DNA of 64,000 nucleotides from Callorhinus ursinus. Its lineage: Eukaryota > Chordata > Mammalia > Carnivora > Otariidae. Position 1 is the first letter of the stretch; each line of letters starts with the position of its first letter. The position numbers and the translations under genes were made by a program. Shown piece by piece: positions 1-12,548 of this stretch. Where the stretch lies: assembly GCF_003265705.1 (NCBI RefSeq), contig NW_020312817.1:45821113-45885112 (forward strand). The letters run 5' to 3'. Under the pieces are notes generated by a model. That model searched no databases and was not told the DNA's origin. It was given only the letters and a program-made list of their open reading frames with translations.

Positions 1-1630
1 AGAGGAGGTCTTTCTGATAGTTCAGACAACAGGTAATTGTGGCTTTGACTAGATTGGTATAATTTAAAGTAAAGCCCGATGAATAAGTAAAGGAACAGAG
101 ATGCTATTTGCAGATGGAGCAGCAAATATCATCTTTATGGTTGATAAATATAGCTTGGCAGACACATTGCATAGTGAGAGCCAAACATGTAGGCATCCTA
201 AGTCCCTCCACACTGGTCTAGAAAATGGAGCAGTCTCTCAGAGGAAAGTTTGAATCTTGGTAGAAAATCACTTACTTGGTCTCTGCCTCTCAGGCTAAGG
301 GATAGGGGGAAGAAATTTTGAGTGATTTCATGTGGTAGAAGCAGTTAGTTATCACCCCAAAACAATTTTCTCCTTTATTCTGGATGTGCGATGGTGCAGC
401 AAGAAACATTATTTCCCAGCCATCATTCTTACCAAAGTAATGTGAGGAAGAGTGATATATTCATTTCTATATTATTTGCTTAAAAGGAAATCCTGTGCCA
501 CAAATATCCCCCTTTTTCCTCCCTGCCAGCCAGAAACGACAGTGACTGGAGCATCTTGGAAGCCACATGTTGCCAGATGCTACCTTGAATGAATACTCTC
601 ATAAGTACTCTCTCATGAAAGAAAGAGTTTTAATATCTTTAAGTCACTGACTTACTGTTGGATCTTTTTGTTGCAGAAGCCTAACCTTATCCTTACTAAT
701 ACAACTCTTTAGGCAAAGAACCCCAGCAAGCTTAGGACAGAGGGAATGTGGAAAGGTAATGAAGAGGCAAGCCATAATGTCAACAACTATGGTCTTGCAG
801 AAAGAAATATCCACATTTTCTTCCTTTCTGTATCATATATATGTTTATACATTTTAGCTAATAATCCTGTTTTACTCTCTTTTCTAAAGCTATTTCATAT
901 AGCATGTGTTATATGAATGGCTTCATAAAGGCTTCATAAAGCCATTGACTTTAAAGCTTACAAGTGGGACACAAAGTTAGGATGAGAGGGTATGACTGAA
1001 GGAGAAATGGCAATCATCCAGGGATTCAGACTCAGAGTTGGATACAATAGTTGAGGAGATTGGAGTTTTTCTACTTTGATGAAAAAATTATTTATTTTTT
1101 ATACAAAATAGGTGAATTGTACTAGAACTAATCAATTTGTGCTTTTGTAGTTGATGCTATTAATTTTTTAAAAGGATGGATAACAGCATATATTGTTATT
1201 AGGCCTACAGGGGATGAACCTTAATAGTTTTTGGTCATATTTTCTGGATATTATGTATTTTTAACATACTATAGATAGCAAACATATCTTTTGTGTTCAA
1301 ATCCTTACAGTAGGATCCAGAAAACCTAAAATCTTTGCCTCTTGGAATTGTCTCTCTCAGACACAAACTTGAGAGCTAACCTCCACTTCTGTCTATCAGA
1401 TAGATATCCCTGTGCAAGACTATAATTTAGAAATGAGAAACTCTAAGGAAAAATTTTTTTTTGGCCAGAGGCAGATATATTTGATTCTGGTAATAGCAAT
1501 GATTTCCTACATTCTATAGTTCCAGTACATAAGCAATTTCAATGCGGCAGTAACATGGTTTATTCTAATGCTTGGTGAAACAACTTTTACTTGCTAAAAG
1601 TTTTATTTTTATCAGGACAATTTGGAAGCA
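1..1630. other. Unassigned AT-rich DNA
   Basis: I see no gene, RNA or recognisable repeat here. Reading frames are short and broken. A short direct repeat of the word GGCTTCATAAA occurs near 918-940 and has no clear meaning. Confidence 0.5.
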
Positions 1631-1639
1631 CAATTTTTG

Positions 1640-2150
1640 GGGGTATCAATACTATGAGAATAGAAACCAAAATAAATTTCTGTCCCTGGTTAAACAGTTA
1701 AACAGACACACTTCCCTGCCCCTGGGATAAACAATATGGAATCAAGGATTCCTTTCTGTTCCTTTATTAATCAGTACTAAGAACTAGCAAAAATAACCAA
1801 TTTCTTGCTCCAAAAAATTTTAGCTGATGAAAACAACTAAAACAGCATACTGTAGCCAGACTAACAGGTTACTCTTCAAGAATTTCTTTAAGACTTTTTG
1901 CCTCACTCCGCCTATCATTCCAAAGCTGTTGTGTCATAAGCCATGACCAATCCAAAACAATTCTACTAAGATGCTTGCATTAAAATCATTCAGTCCAGAC
2001 ACTAAAAACCCTAGGAATATCTACCCCTGACTTCCCCCTTCTGAGATACTATTAAGAATTTCTCAAGGTTGTCTTCTCCCTATTTCTGTAGGTCTAATGA
2101 GTTTAGCCATTCATGATCAACAGGTTTTTCTGATAGTCTTTTTGGGAGGT
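1640..2150 (+). mobile_element. Possible solo LTR of an old endogenous retrovirus
   Basis: The stretch has the texture of the 3' half of an ERV LTR. A 'cataagccatgaccaatcc' type segment is followed by a C-rich run, then 'tctgagatactattaagaatttct', then 'gtctaatgagttt', which resembles a decayed polyadenylation region. No internal ERV genes and no clear target-site duplication were found. The family is not assigned and the edges are approximate. It could be another kind of dispersed repeat. Confidence 0.3.
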
Positions 2151-3630
2151 AATAACTGAAAACTGAAAGCCTAGTCTTAAGCTTGGTTCTCTAGTCATTC
2201 CAACATTATGTCAACTTCTCAAACATCTTAACTACTTTTCTGCTTTATCAGTCAGTTTCCGTTTATTAGCTTGAAACCAAGACTCCTGTCTGTTACACTC
2301 ATAAAGTAATTCCTTTCAAATCTCATTAAATCCTATACAATGGGTGGCTGAACAAAGCAGGTCTCCATTGTACACTTCAAAGGTAAGGTATCACATTTAA
2401 TGTAGAATCTTTGTGGTAGTGGGCTTTTTAAATTAGCACCTGTGCTAGGAAGAGAACTGAGGTAGATAACTTCAAGTTGCCTGAGTAGAAAAAAAAAAAA
2501 AATCAAAACAAAACAAATAAGCAAACAACAAAACCAAAAGAGAACACTAGGGACAGCAGTCCATTTCTATTCCCTATAGTGCCCCTTCCTCTATTTCTCC
2601 ACCTATTTCATGAACTGAAATTTTAAGTTGATGCAACTCCCAAACATATTTCAATCCTAAATGTGAGCAAAGCTGGGGATCTTGAGTAGGAAGCAGTCAT
2701 TAGGGAATAAATATAAATCCTATGAAGAACTTTGGTAATAACTAATGCCTATATACTGAATGTCTGCCTGTAGTACTTATCTTCAGTTGTCAATTGATCA
2801 ACTTGGTTAAACAGACTATTTTAGCTGGTTGAAAAGGAAGGCATCTGAGATATTTGATGGGAAGGAGACAGAGTTTGGTAGCTAACATCAGTTTGCCTCT
2901 CCTAATATGGACAAAAAATGAATCTATTAAAGAGTCCTGAGGCTACTTTTCTTATAACTCACACAAAGTTTGACAAAACCTGTCTGAACCCCCACTTTAA
3001 GGAGGTAAGGGTGACTGAATGAAGAAAACCCTCCAGAAATGTGAAAAGACCTTGTTGCATAAAAAATAAGGACTAGACTGAAAATAAGAGCAGCTGGGGT
3101 GTTCTTTTATCAATTTAACTTGAAACTTGGGAAACCCTTTCATCTGTACAACTAGTTCTTTCCTCAGCTCAGGAATGTTTTGATTATTTTATCTTTGTTA
3201 TTTATTAGTTTTGGTCTTTTCTTTAGGATCATTTATCACTTAATATGTTGACTCTTGGGTCTCTGTCTTTCATTATTATGATTTGCTCTTTCATGGTTTT
3301 CATCTCTATTTCCTAGGGAGAACTCTTCAATAGATCCTCCATCAGTCAGTCTCTTTTGTGACATCAGTTATACTCTTTGCTAATCAAAAGATTAATTTTA
3401 ATTCTTTGATTGTCCTTTGACTTACCCTGTAATCCTTGCCTTATTTATACCAATTTTATTTCCTTTTCATGGTTGTCCTATTGTATTAGCACCCCAAACT
3501 CCCAAGGGACATAAGTTTTAGGGAAGACAGAGCCATTGATCATCCCAGTAAAGGAAATCATATCCTGTTTCTTCTCTGAGATTGGAGAAGCCATCTTACT
3601 GGAGGTCATGGATAATCTGTGACTGTTAGT
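2150..3630. other. Unassigned stretch with an A-rich tract
   Basis: No gene is visible. Positions 2488-2540 are A-rich (a 14-A run followed by degenerate CAAAA words), which may be the tail of an old retrocopy, but nothing recognisable lies upstream of it. Confidence 0.45.
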
Positions 3631-4340
3631 TCATATCCTCTGGGAAGCAGAGCCGAAGATGGGATTAGACATGTAAGATATTAGTTAGGGGAAATATCTC
3701 TGAAGGAGAAATGGAATAATGCTGAAGAACATGGGGAAAACCTTCAAGCCACAATCTCAATGCAGGTGTCACCCCACTGATCGAGAGATAGTAGGAAGAA
3801 GGCTTGGGTAGCAAGAGTCTCAAATTGCACCATAGTCCTATGTAAGTTTGGGCCAGACCAATCAGAAGTCTTCAAGCCAAAGTTGTCTGCCAATAGAGTA
3901 GTCCCATGTTTCACAAAACTAGACCTGCCCTGGTATTCTGCAGCTCTTCATCACTGGCTAGGAACAGTTCATGACCATGAATGCAATGTGGGATTCAGAG
4001 AGGCAGCTGTTGGACCTTCAATTATGCTCCCATACAGGAGAGTTAAGCATCTCATTTCCAAGGTTGCCACAGACACTTTGTCTAAGCTCTTTTATGTGTT
4101 GTACCAAAGACAAGATGTCACCTTCCTGCTGGCTTTCTGCCTGGCATAGTGATCAAGTGACTCTAGGCAGCACTGTTCTTTTCAAGTGTTGCTCATTCTT
4201 TCCAGCGAAAAAGAAGCCCAAAGAGGGCTCTATCAATGACTTGGGCCTGCTTTGTCTCTGCACTACTGTAATACTGCATCTTTCAGTGACAATGTATCAT
4301 GATCTCCAAGAAGGAAGATTAGAAGAGTAGGGCCGAGAGC
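3630..4340. other. Possible decayed repeat with two overlapping chance ORFs
   Basis: Two overlapping plus-strand frames (88 and 119 codons, 3883-4330) are open here, but neither has a recognisable domain and they overlap each other out of frame. The left part ('gggattagacatgtaagat...aggggaaatatctctgaagg') resembles an old mammalian dispersed repeat whose family I cannot name. I do not call a gene. Confidence 0.25.
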
Positions 4341-4387
4341 TTCTAATATCAATTAAAGACGAGCTGGGTCCAAACAATGTTACCATG

Positions 4388-4558
4388 TACCAGCTACTAC
4401 TGTGACCTTCGTCAAGTTATTCTACCTCTCTCATCTTCATGATCCTTGTATCTAAGATGGCCCACAAAGCCTATTAGAGTTGTGAGGATTAAATGAAATA
4501 ATGACTACATTAGCATATTGCACAGAGTAAGCATTTAATAAGTGCTACTTATTATTAC
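4388..4558 (+). repeat. MIR SINE fragment
   Basis: The order of words matches the MIR core and tail: 'gtgaccttcgtcaagttatt', then 'gttgtgaggattaaatgaaa', then 'cacagagtaagcatttaata', then a TATTATTA end. It is a highly diverged mammalian-wide tRNA-derived SINE, long inactive. Confidence 0.75.
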
Positions 4559-4559
4559 T

Positions 4560-6864
4560 TCCTAATGGTGCTATTCTTCTCAGGATGAGGGGTTCCAAAA
4601 TGGGCTTTGGTTCCTTCTTTCCATATTTTCACTTGTACTGTATATATTACAAGTTTGATCTTCTAGAAGATGTCACCTAATGTCATTTATATTAAGCAAC
4701 AAATAGGGGACTTGGACTTGGGAGTGACAGATAACAAAGTCCATACTCAAAGAATATTCTCTTTATCCCTATATTTTTTATGTGTGGAGAGTATTTTTTT
4801 TCTTTTTCCCAAACTTCTGCAGTGCCTGCACCTCTTTCCTACTCTTCCCCATCACCTTTACAGTCTGTTGGTCATGTTGATGAACTGGAGTGAGGGTACT
4901 TATATTCCTGACTTCATCTTATCTGTGAATGTTCAAAGTCCTTTAGAAACAGAATATCTAAATCTCAAATAACCATTCCTAGGTTCCCATACTCAATTGG
5001 GAAGCATCTTCTGGAAATTCATTCAAGATCCTGAGCAATATAGTCATTTTCAACTTCAAGTTATGCAATATTCCACAGCTCTAGTTTGCTAAGATACCTA
5101 GGACTGGGCAGGTCTAACATGAATAACATCTTAAATGACCAAATCTTGTGAGATAATGCATAAACCATTATTTCTCAAGGCGTTGCTGCCGACATTTTGG
5201 ACAGTACAATTCATTTTGTGTGACTACAGAATGTTGCAAGATAATTAATATCCTTGACTCCTATTCACTAAAGGTAAGTGATGCCTTCTCCACCCACCTC
5301 TCAAGTTACTATCTCCATTAACAAAAGCCCCCTTGGATGGGTGAACTCTGATTCATGGTTAGTAGCACTGGATAGGTTAAGCAATCTTTAAAGTTAAGGG
5401 AAGGTCTTAATGGGTGTCAATAGTTTTATATAACTTGTGTAAGTTTAACTTATATAACTGATGGGAGCAGAGCCAGATACTTCCTGGGATATCAGATAAA
5501 TCTTGAAGGAGGTTATTTGATGGAAGGGGATAGAGAGAATTTAGTATTGTCAAGTATCAGAGGTCCAATTTATTGGTAAGACTCATCAATCCCTCTCTGC
5601 CAAGGAGGCATTGGGTAACATCTGGGTAGAAGGGGGTGGAACTGTAGGGCAGGTCTGTAAGCAAAAATTGTATGTTATTTTAGTAGTATATGAACTATGA
5701 TATGGGTCTGTTAAACTTCCCATAATCACATTCAGCTCCTCTCTCATTAAGACATAAGTTTCAGTTGATCACAGTGGGTTTTGGAACATATAGATAGTTC
5801 ATTTTGGAGGACCACTTTTTTGTCAAAAGAAAAATTTTTTAATTCCCTGAACTTTAGGTATTGTTTAAAAGAAAAGGATCTATAATAAATGTCTGAAGTT
5901 TAGTTAGGAAATTCATGCACTTTAAATTCCTCATTGTTCACTCTATTTGTCTGAGTGCCTCTGTTGAGAAAATGTGGAGAAAGGGAAAGAAAAAATCCTT
6001 TATTAAAATTGAAAAACATTCATGTTTATCATTCATATTTACTTGGAGACCAAGTATTAAAAGTTTTAATCTTGAAGAACTTTCTACCAAGTTTTTATAA
6101 GTGAAACAGGGATATGAAATTGAGTTGTAACCTTAACTATAAAGTTGACTATTGCAAATGCTATTATACTGGGATTGTTATATCGGTGGTTTTATTTCCA
6201 CATTCTATGCTGTATATTAAAACCTACCTTTTCTCATTGTGCTTATCTCTTAATGGTAAATAGTTTCAGAATATCTTAGCTGTTAATAGCAAAAGTTTAT
6301 AGAAAATCTCCCTCTCCCAGGATGGTGTGGTAAAATTAGTTTCATTATCATTTTATCATTGTTTGCTCATTTAAAAAATATTGACATGCTTGACGATGGT
6401 GGTAGTAGGTAGATATCAGCTTCAGATCTCCCTTCTTAGTTTCTTGGCAGAATTTCAATTGTATAGGCTTCTTCTTTAAGAAATGTTTCACTTCCTGACA
6501 AATTTAACTAGTCATTGAATGTTATTCCACTAATGAAGGCCACCTGGAAATCATGCTCACTTCATGCTTAGTTTAATTGAATGGCTGCATTGCTGCGGCT
6601 GCCATTTAGAGAGGAAGGGACTGGTGCTATGAGATTGTTCTTTAAAAACCTGGGCTAAAGATATGCCTGTGTTTTGCTCATTTCTTTAATTCCTCTCTTC
6701 TCTTTGATTCTATTCAAATGTAGATGCTTTTGGCTTTCTGGATATTATGGTAATTTTCATTGTATTGTCAGAATCCTGGGTTTAAACTAAATGGTATAAA
6801 CAACATGTAGAACAACTTGTGTCTGAAATATCAGCTTCTACTGAGAAAGATTATGACATTTTCT
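4560..6864. other. Unassigned AT-rich DNA
   Basis: Reading frames are short (up to 100 codons at 4670-4972) with no recognisable protein. I see no confident repeat, RNA gene or array in this stretch. Confidence 0.45.
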
Positions 6865-7053
6865 TTTTTCTCTTTTTTTTAGATTTTATTTGTCAGAGAG
6901 AGAGAGAGAGCATGTGAGCGCACAAGCAGGAGGAGTGGCAGACAGAGGGAGAAGCTGAGCAGGGAGTCAAATGTGGGACTCTATCCCAGGACCCTGAGAT
7001 CATGACCTGAGCTGAAGGCAGACGCTTAATCGACTGAGCCACCCAGGTGTCCC
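6865..7053 (-). mobile_element. Can-SINE, reverse orientation
   Basis: Reading the minus strand gives the tRNA-derived head (ending CTGAGCCACCCAGGTGTCCC on plus), a CT-rich body and an A-rich tail. It is flanked by a 17-bp target-site duplication with one mismatch: agattatgacattttct at 6848-6864 and agattaggacattttct at 7054-7070. This shows L1-mediated insertion. The copy is moderately diverged, so it is not among the youngest here. Confidence 0.93.
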
Positions 7054-7070
7054 AGATTAGGACATTTTCT

Positions 7071-7950
7071 CTGTGTTCTTTTCTTACTCTTTAGGGCAAA
7101 ATGTTTTCTAGTTAGTAATGACGTTATTTGAAGAAGGACAATGGTTACTATAGTTATGTTGCATTAAAACACCAATCAGATTATAAAAATCATCCCTTTT
7201 ATTTAAAATAATATAATTACAAATTAATGTTATTTGAAAACTGACATTACTTTAGATAGCAACACTTTGAATGTTGTGGAATGAGAAAAATATTTAAATA
7301 TGTATTTGTAAAAAAATCAGTGAGAACATATGCTACAGTTTACTCTTCTGCGGCTATAATTATATTTATACATGTACAATAGGAAAAATAAAAGTTGATA
7401 CCTTTATGAATATTTCAGAAAAGAAACAATGTTATGTCGCAAGGCTACAGGGCTTGCAATAACATAATTTTACTGTATGCTACAATTGAGTGATAATTAA
7501 AGAGCGCTTAGAATTTGTTATCAAGTGCAAAATTTCAACCAATTTAGTATAAATAGGAAGGAAGTATAGTTAGAGCTCTTTGACCAGAACTATCTTTAAT
7601 CTCAACTTTAAGACTTATTATCAGAACTGGAAAATTAGTGAATTTTTGGTCTGAAAAGAATGAAAAGCTTTTAAATTATCTCTTTGGAATTTCATTACAT
7701 CTGACACAGCACAAGGAGTTGGGTAACTCTAGGAAGCAACCCAATATTCAGTTGTGTTTGTTGAGAAATGAAGACTCACAGACAGGCACCAATAAGTACT
7801 TATGTTTTCTCTTTAGGTTCAAATTATCCTTTTTTCTTATATTTATTTAAAAAAATAATTTTTAACTTAATATTTACCTTATTGTCTTATGGTTCAAGCT
7901 AGGGGTATAGCAACCAAGCTCTATTCTCAAAATTCCACTTAAATCACATA
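7071..7950. other. Unassigned AT-rich DNA
   Basis: No gene or clear repeat. The longest frame (7638-7850, 70 codons) has no recognisable features. Confidence 0.45.
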
Positions 7951-7956
7951 AATTGA

Positions 7957-8213
7957 ATAATACAGAATAACAATAGCTAACATTTATCTAGTATTCACTA
8001 TGTGCCAGGGAATATTTTAAGTATTAAATGAGTATTAAATCACTGAGATAAGTATGCATGTTATCCTTATGAGGTAGACATTACTAATAGCCTTATTTTT
8101 ATAATTTTTTTATCATGAACAAATGAGAAAACTGAGGTATATGAAAGTCAAGTAACTTTCCTGAGGTCACTCAGGAGTAAATGGTAGAGCCTGAGGTTGA
8201 GTTTAAACCCATA
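7957..8213 (-). repeat. MIR SINE, nearly full length, reverse orientation
   Basis: On the plus strand the antisense MIR order is clear: 'attcactatgtgccaggga', 'tccttatgaggtagacatta', 'gagaaaactgaggtatatga', 'gtcaagtaactttcctgagg', 'gtagagcctgaggttgagtt'. It is mammalian-wide and inactive. Confidence 0.85.
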
Positions 8214-8695
8214 TTCTCTCTAAGAAATGGAAATAAACCCATAATTATGCTGAAAATTAAATGGAGGACCATCAGTAGATCAGACATGTTAGTAGGAAGA
8301 CAAAAAGTGAATACAATTTCACTGTCAGAGAAAACAAAGTAAGGAAAACAGTGGCTCAGAAGATACACCATGAATAAAAGTAGCAGAGATGGAAGCGGGG
8401 TCTCCAAAAGGTTCCTAGCTTCACACTGATATGTATTTGAAAGTTTTAGATTCAGTTGTGTTAATGAAGCCCTATTCTATTTCCCTCAATCATTTTCACG
8501 GGAATCATTTTCACCACTGGAAGGAATATTTAATCTCAGGCTAAAACCAGGAACTGTTATTGTTAAGAAAATTGATGAGCTATCTATGAAAGGCTAGGAC
8601 TTCTGGTTTGGGTATCAACATAGCAGAACAAAACTCTCCTCATTTTTGGCCAGCCTACCTAATTCTTCCCAACGGTGATCTGTAAATAAACTACC
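8214..8695. other. Unassigned DNA
   Basis: The minus-strand frame 8171-8407 is hydrophobic by chance (it partly reads the antisense of the MIR). Nothing else is supported. Confidence 0.4.
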
Positions 8696-8995
8696 TATGA
8701 CATACCCAACTAGTATATTTGGAAACCTCCATATAACATGCCCAACCAGCATTTATAGAAGCTTCCATGTGACATTCCCAACTAGGGAATATATCCATAT
8801 AATATATCTAAGCAATATGCCATAAGACATGCTCAGTGAGTACACAAAGAACCCTACCATACAAGCCCAAGCAATGTACAGAAAACCCTATTGTATAATA
8901 AATTCAGTTAATGTACCTAGAAAACTCCATATGACATACACAAGTGTACAGAAAACCCTCCACGTGATATGACCAATCAGTGCACATGGAAATGG
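8696..8995 (+). repeat. Degenerate minisatellite, about nine units of 30-39 bp
   Basis: Successive units begin near 8696, 8732, 8768, 8798, 8822, 8858, 8891, 8930 and 8963. Each follows the loose pattern 'TATGACATACCCAA', then 'CAGTGTACA' or similar, then 'GAAAACCCTCCA'. Units differ from one another at many positions and vary in length, so the array is old and is not expanding as identical copies. There are no leader, conserved spacers or Cas genes, so it is not a CRISPR array. I know of no family it belongs to. Confidence 0.7.
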
Positions 8996-9592
8996 AGATA
9001 AATCTTTGCATTTTCCTAAAAAGACTCTTTGAAAGCACTGTTGCATAGGAAAAGACGGATCCTGCTAAAATTTAACCAGTCCAGTCCTTCATTTACAGGC
9101 AGCCAATGAGCAGTAAGTACTCAAGGAAAAAAAAATAGCAGAACAGAAAAGCCTGAGATCAGCAAGCACAGTACAGACCCCGGAGAAATGGTTAAGTCAT
9201 GCACTGAAAAACATCTCTTAAAAAAATCTACTTATTATCTTTAGGGCTATATAAGAACTTATTGCATTTTTAAAGAAATAAGAATCTCTAGGATAAAGGG
9301 GACAATATGAGAACAAAAGAAAATTCTCAGAAGTTAAAAATGTGATTATCAAAGGAAGAAAAATCAACAGAACACTAAACGAATTAAATAAAATCCAAAA
9401 TCTGCCAGAAAGAAAAAAAAAGGCAAAATATTCACTTCAGCAAAACTGCAATCCTAACAATAGAATGCAATGTCTTCAAAGTTTTTTAAAAAAATTATTT
9501 TGAACTGGTATTTTAGATCCAGTCTAAGTAACAATGAACTATGAAGAGAAAAAACATTTTCTTCATAGAAGATCTCAGAAAGTTTATTTTCT

Positions 9593-9813
9593 TTTTTTTA
9601 ATTTTTTTAAAGATTTTATTTATTTATTTGAGAGAGAGAGAGAATGAGAGAGAGAGAGAATGAGAAATAGAGAGCACGAGAGGGAAGAGGGTCAGAGGGA
9701 GAAGCAGACTCCCTGCTGAGCAGGGAGCCCGATGCGGGACTCGATCCCGGGACTCCAGGATCATGACCTGAGCTGAAGGCAGTCGCTTAACCAACTGAGC
9801 CACCCAGGCGCCC
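9593..9813 (-). mobile_element. Can-SINE, reverse orientation, with perfect TSD
   Basis: Antisense SINE with a long (GA)n body and the tRNA head at its right end (GAGCCACCCAGGCGCCC). The 16-bp duplication agaaagtttattttct flanks it exactly at 9577-9592 and 9814-9829. The intact duplication and near-consensus head indicate a fairly recent insertion into an older LINE remnant. Confidence 0.95.
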
Positions 9814-10136
9814 AGAAAGTTTATTTTCTGTGTATTTTTTTACTGAGAAAATAACTGAATATTAAAATGGAATCCAAGAAGGAAGAACAAGGATATACAG
9901 ACGCAAGAAGAGGGCAATGCAAAACAAGCTTCGAAGATTAGGTGTACGACAGGTTTAGACAGCAATTAGTAAAAACACGAAGTAAAACTGTACTCATTTT
10001 AACAAACTGTGTGGTTAAAATCTGAATGGGCTTAGTGATAAGATAAAGGCATAGCGTTGTTTTAGTAGAAAAGAATAAAAAGGTATTGTAATTTCAGGAA
10101 AACCCAAAAACTGAGTAACTGATGGCCAGAATTCTG

Positions 10137-10155
10137 AAAAAAAAAAAAAAAAAAA
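10137..10155 (+). repeat. Poly(A) run
   Basis: A run of about 19 A residues lies within the HAL1-like remnant. It may mark an internal A-rich stretch of the element rather than an insertion tail. Confidence 0.6.
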
Positions 10156-10706
10156 GTAATTTTATGAACTTAATAGTATAAGCCTATGATACCACTAACA
10201 GAAATTGGGTAGTGAAGGGGAAAGTTAAAAGAGATAGAAAAATACGGAGCCACTGATTTTCTCATCTTTTATGGTGGGAGAGAAGACATATTTTCTAAAG
10301 TTGATGGATGATTAAAGAGAAGTTGGATTATACCACTTAATATCCTAAAGATAGAAAAAGATCTATGCATAATAATTTAACTTGCCAAGACTGATGAAAC
10401 ACAGGGAAGAGGGGTATCAAAAATGTGGATAAGCCAGGTTTTTGTATTTCAAAGCAAGGAATCAATAGCTCTTATCAGGTATCAACTAACCAAAAATATA
10501 TCAGTAAAAATATATTATTTGGAGAGAAATAGTTGAAGGTTTACCTCCAGGGAATGAAAATTAGAGGGAGGAACACTTGAATTTTGTAACTTTGTGTGGT
10601 CTGGAGTTATAATTTTTTTATCACATAAATTTATTTCTTATTGTAAAGGTCAGAGACCTGTCATGAAGCAAAGGAACACTCAAACTGAATAACCCAGGAA
10701 GCATTT

Positions 10707-10874
10707 CACTTATTTATTTATTTTTAATATTTGACAGAGAACACAAGCAGGGAGAGCTACAGAGGGAGAGGGAGAGGAAGAAGGGAGGGACATGGGGCTC
10801 AATCCCAGGACCCTGGAATCATGACTCGAGCTGGAGGCAGACGCTCAACTGACTGAGCCACCCAGGCACCCTCC
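10707..10874 (-). mobile_element. Can-SINE, reverse orientation, diverged
   Basis: Antisense SINE with a shortened GA-rich body and a recognisable tRNA head (CTGACTGAGCCACCCAGGCACC). Short imperfect flanking matches (gaagcattt near 10698 and gaaagcattt near 10877) suggest a decayed target-site duplication. Confidence 0.88.
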
Positions 10875-10894
10875 TAGAAAGCATTTTAAAAGGA

Positions 10895-11320
10895 ACTATT
10901 TATCATAATTTTGGTCTCTCTACTCCTACCAACAGTAGAAGTGCTGCATCCTAGCTTAGTAAAAGTAGGAAGCCATTACCCTTCCTAAGTCTCAAGGAGA
11001 ATGAGAGGAAGTGGTCACCAGAACTGGGAAGATCAGCTGCATGGATAGAGCAGTCTGACAAGAAGGTAGCCTGTGGGAGAGAACTGTAGCCAGTCCATAA
11101 GTGGAAGAGAGGAAAATGGGAATAAATACCCAGACTCCATTCTCCTTTCACATTTCCCCTCTTGCAGTTCCTTCCACTGGCTAACTGATCTGAAGCCAGA
11201 GGTCAAGGGAGCCCTTCAATGCAGTCCATGCATGTAGAGTTATCCTGGAAGCAGGACAGAACAAGGTATAAAAGGGTGGAAATAAATCTAGAGGAGAAAA
11301 ATGAAGCTATCTGGTACATT
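10895..11320 (+). repeat. Probable ancient mammalian dispersed repeat, family unassigned
   Basis: The run 'agccagaggtcaagggagcc...atgcagtccatgcatgtagag...ggaagcaggacagaacaagg' near 11197-11270 resembles a widespread old mammalian repeat with the words 'ccagaggtcaagggagccc', 'gtccata' and 'cagagcagggtgga'. I cannot name the family with confidence. Edges are approximate. Confidence 0.35.
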
Positions 11321-11429
11321 TTCATAAATAAAATGTGTACAATGTCATTATAAGGTGTTACATTTGCACAGAAAAATAGTTTTGGAAATATTCCATGTAT
11401 CATAGTCGTCTACTGGTGGTGTGTTATGC

Positions 11430-12532
11430 TGGCTGTAGCTTAATTACCTGGTAACTTGATGATTTAAGTGAAAGCACTTTTTTTGAGATTCAGTTCAAGA
11501 AACTTAGGGAGAAATGAGCAAGTGATACTTAGAAGGGAAAGCAGACAATAAAAGGTGTGTTACTTTAAGCCATGAAGGAGCTTAATCCTATGGGGCAACT
11601 CTGGGAAATGTGCAAGATATATGCATTAGAATCACTACAGAAGGATGAGGGAGACAGGATACTTAGCTCTCTGAGAGCCGCTGGTTGTGGTCTGCCTCTG
11701 AAGACAAAGGGCCTTCCTAAGATGCAGGAAAAGCATCTCCAGAGAGGTGGACGCAGACCGTAGGCATTGGAAGTTGGCCAGAGTACATGGAGCCTGAAGG
11801 ATAAGATAGGGTACCGCTGCTGTCTCTTCCTTCTGGCTGATGTGACACAAGTACACAAACACCAGTTATAGAGTTGAACATGTACTGCTTTTGAGGATAT
11901 GGTGGTGAAAGAATTCTTCAAAATCCCATGAGACTATAGTGACAGGAAGCATCATTATGTCTGTTATTATTTCAGGCAATTAGAAAGAAAACTGATTTGT
12001 AATTACTTGATTCACATTTCTTTTTAATTTTTTGACAGTTTCTAATTTTAAAATAAACACACTCAAATGCATCATTTCCCATATTTTGACACACTGGAGT
12101 TAAACAATCTGTTTACCAGTGTGCCTGGGTGAACTTTTTTTATAAAAACTTGAGAACAAAAGTTTTCTTGCAATCTCTATGTATACATCTGAATTGATGA
12201 AAATGCACCCTTGATTAGGAAATGGGTGGCTTTGTTCTGTTTTTAATATGCCTACTTGTTTTAAATGCAGGCTCATGAATGCTTATCTACATAAAATGTA
12301 CAATTGAGTATAGCACTGTACTAGGGCTTCATGCTCAGCACAATCTCAAGATAGGGCTCAGGAGCATCCTCGCACATCCATGTGGATAAAAGTATAACGA
12401 GTTCCATCAAGGCAACATAGGACTAGAGTTTGTCTAATGGTTTTTTTTTTTTTTTTTTTGCACGTTTAAATGTTTGTATTTGGACTTTTAAATTATGATA
12501 GAAAGTTTGGCTGTTTCTTGTTACATTTTAAG
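11430..12532. other. Unassigned stretch
   Basis: Minus-strand frames of 118 and 75 codons and a plus-strand frame of 63 codons overlap at 11565-11921. None has a recognisable domain and they share the same bases. A T run lies at 12441-12459. No gene is supported. Confidence 0.4.
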
Positions 12533-12548
12533 AATACATTTTTCCAGG

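Larger units (their letters stand above)
9080..10660 (+). mobile_element. HAL1-like (half-LINE) remnant, interrupted by a Can-SINE
   Basis: The plus strand carries degraded words of an L1 ORF1-type element without ORF2. Examples are 'gaacaaaagaaaattctcagaa' near 9312, 'aatgcaatgtcttcaaagtt' near 9465 (the HAL1-type 'caatgccttcaaagttctg') and a 3' end near 10550-10650 close to 'tcacataaatttatttctt'. A Can-SINE at 9593-9813 splits it. Open frames are gone. The assignment rests on remembered consensus and could be an old L1M instead. Confidence 0.45.

Noticed and set aside
3883..4330. Overlapping 88- and 119-codon ORFs on the plus strand
   Set aside because: They overlap each other out of frame, show no domain, signal peptide or codon pattern, and the sequence resembles a decayed repeat.
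8696..8995. CRISPR array
   Set aside because: Units are contiguous and degenerate with no constant repeat and variable spacer pattern, and this is vertebrate DNA.
11565..11921. 118-codon minus-strand ORF
   Set aside because: Competing open frames cover the same bases on both strands, with no recognisable domain or gene context.
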